Assembly: GCA_963705525.1 (NCBI GenBank)
Contig: CAVPJW010000003.1
Span: 124,001 to 188,000, forward strand
DNA: 64,000 bases
Source: CAVPJW01 sp963705525
GTDB taxonomy: Bacteria > Acidobacteriota > Vicinamibacteria > Vicinamibacterales > CAVPJW01
Reading direction: 5' to 3'
Part shown: positions 63,142 to 64,000 of the stretch, piece by piece
How the letters are laid out: each line of letters starts with the position of its first letter
How positions within the stretch are numbered: position 1 is the first letter of the stretch
The notes under the pieces: model-generated
The model's input: the letters and a program-made list of their open reading frames with translations, nothing else
Database searches by the model: none
What the model was told of the DNA's origin: nothing
Position numbers and translations under genes: made by a program

Positions 63142-63155
63142 TTACAGTTGTGTAA
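63142..63155. promoter_or_regulatory. Putative enhancer dyad upstream of giant gene 2
   Basis: TTACACAACTGTAA on the minus strand, identical to the element at 57538-57551, with its near edge 94 bp from the -24 site (95 bp in the paralogue). Confidence 0.65.
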
Positions 63156-63171
63156 CGCGAGCGGCCGGCGC

Positions 63172-64000
63172 TCAGTCGTGCGTGGCCGAATAGCCGGGAG
63201 TCCGGACGACAGAGGGAGACGCGGCGTCAGTGAGAAAAATGCGGGATTGCCCGGTGCCGTCGGCGTTGGCGACCCACACATTGGTGCGACCGAGCGCCTT
63301 GTCATCGGGAAGCGCATACAGAAGGTGGTCGGCATCGAGCCATTCGACCTGGTCGTCGACGGGGCGAGGCTCGGCGGCGAGGATGGTATCCTGACCAGTG
63401 CGGAGGTCGAGCACAGCCAGACGCCACGTCGAGAATCCAAGGTTCGTCACGCGCTTCTTGAACGCGACTCTCGTCTCGTCGGGTGACAACGAAGGGCATT
63501 CGACGTTCTCCGCGATCACCGTCGCCTGTCGTTCGGCGGTCTGCCCTCGCACGAGATATGTCCGGCCGCCGGTGGCCAGCGTCGCGTAGAACTGGCTGCC
63601 ATCATCGGTAAACGTCACGCCCCAGAAGTTGAAGTCGACCGCCCTGAAAGCCTGGCCATCCTTCTCGACGGCGAACTGCTCGAGGTTCCCGAGCGAGGCG
63701 CCGTTCTCGAGCGAGATCACTTCAGTCCGTGTGGAAAAGCCCGCGGTGGCGTAGGAATCGCCATTCACGAAGACGGTGAATGCGCCAAGGCGACCGTTCT
63801 CCGACACGCGCGTTCGGCTTGGAATTCCCGGAAGGCCGCTGGTTCGGACAATGTGAAAGGACTCGTCGAACGTCGAGACGGTGTAGCTCTTGAAGCCCGA
63901 CCTGTCTCGGCGTTCAGGCACGTGCCGCGCCCCGCGCTGAAGATACACGCGCTCACACGAGAGAGGCGTCAGAAACGGTGTGGACAGATCGTCGAGCGCC
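63172..64000 (-). CDS. TolB-like beta-propeller protein, 5' end outside the window
   Basis: The frame stays open through position 64000, so the N-terminus is missing; about 275 residues are visible. Repeats such as RVSENGRLGAFTVF, GVTFTDDGSQFYATL, CPSLSPDETRVAFKKRV, WLDADHLLYALPDD and NVWVANADGTG are WD40-like PD40 blades of a TolB-type propeller. These occur in Acidobacteriota as the C-terminal part of secreted or membrane proteins, sometimes after a winged-helix or kinase domain. Function is unknown. Ends 17 bases before the enhancer dyad of giant gene 2 and is on the same strand. Confidence 0.75.
   Translation of the reverse strand, partial: ALDDLSTPFLTPLSCERVYLQRGARHVPERRDRSGFKSYTVSTFDESFHIVRTSGLPGIPSRTRVSENGRLGAFTVFVNGDSYATAGFSTRTEVISLENGASLGNLEQFAVEKDGQAFRAVDFNFWGVTFTDDGSQFYATLATGGRTYLVRGQTAERQATVIAENVECPSLSPDETRVAFKKRVTNLGFSTWRLAVLDLRTGQDTILAAEPRPVDDQVEWLDADHLLYALPDDKALGRTNVWVANADGTGQSRIFLTDAASPSVVRTPGYSATHD

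Noticed and set aside
1..64000. tRNA, rRNA, riboswitch, insertion sequence, prophage or origin
   Set aside because: I looked for cloverleaf arms, transposase motifs, integrase genes and DnaA-box clusters and saw none that I could support by eye; a covariance-model search would be decisive.

Overview
The window is about 64 kb of high-GC bacterial DNA with short intergenic gaps. It most likely comes from an Acidobacteriota genome, probably near the class Vicinamibacteria. The evidence for this is a VWFA-related protein of the kind that is abundant in Acidobacteria (23927-24868), a membrane Ser/Thr kinase fused to a TolB-like domain and TPRs (171-2585), a squalene/hopanoid set hpnCDE, MacB-type permeases, and many secreted peptidases and amidohydrolases. 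The assignment is inference from gene content; no rRNA or tRNA gene was seen.

Layout. 1-5.1 kb: kinase, a glycosyltransferase remnant, peptide deformylase, NUDIX hydrolase, LacD-type aldolase. 5.1-9.6 kb: thiI and hpnE-hpnD-hpnC on the minus strand (squalene from farnesyl diphosphate). 9.7-16.3 kb: small membrane protein, cobalamin adenosyltransferase, a translationally coupled mutY-mutT pair, an AsmA-like membrane protein, YgfZ-like protein, alpha/beta hydrolase. 16.3-21.5 kb: amidohydrolase and an export system (two MacB-type permeases plus membrane fusion protein, no ATPase). 21.6-37.2 kb: mixed metabolism and proteolysis (FHA, MBL hydrolase, threonine dehydratase, CsaA, M20, P1 and M28 peptidases, sodium symporter, two SDRs, aminotransferase, MDH-like protein, ECF sigma factor, succinate-semialdehyde dehydrogenase). 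37.2-42.8 kb: one minus-strand operon lpdA-E1alpha-E1beta-E2-lipB. 43.0-45.3 kb: sigma-54 response regulator, HU-like protein, Smr protein. 45.4-51.9 kb: a Tad pilus motor operon (tadZ-tadA-tadB-tadC, an AAA+ ATPase, a membrane methyltransferase). 52.0-63.2 kb: a surface-protein locus with two giant paralogous SD-repeat proteins (1388 and about 1697 aa) and small secreted proteins. The window ends inside a beta-propeller protein.

The most interesting part is the surface-protein locus. Both giant genes are preceded by a sigma-54-type promoter (GG-N10-GC) at a similar distance, an identical dyad TTACA-N4-TGTAA 94-95 bp upstream, and a third shared box 13 bp upstream of the -24 element. A weaker sigma-54-like site with a related upstream box lies before tadZ, and a sigma-54 activator gene lies in the same neighbourhood. 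This suggests a coordinated adhesin plus Tad pilus programme. The second giant protein also carries a candidate internal Cys-Gln thioester domain, a feature known mainly from Gram-positive adhesins.

Two window-wide oddities. First, about fourteen single-base frameshifts interrupt otherwise conserved genes. In at least eight the discrepancy lies at or within a few bases of a GTAC tetramer, which points to systematic read error, possibly caused by base modification, rather than gene decay. Second, at least ten intergenic gaps hold short arrays of 7-bp-period repeats of differing consensus. Gene coordinates for frameshifted genes below span the whole reconstructed gene.
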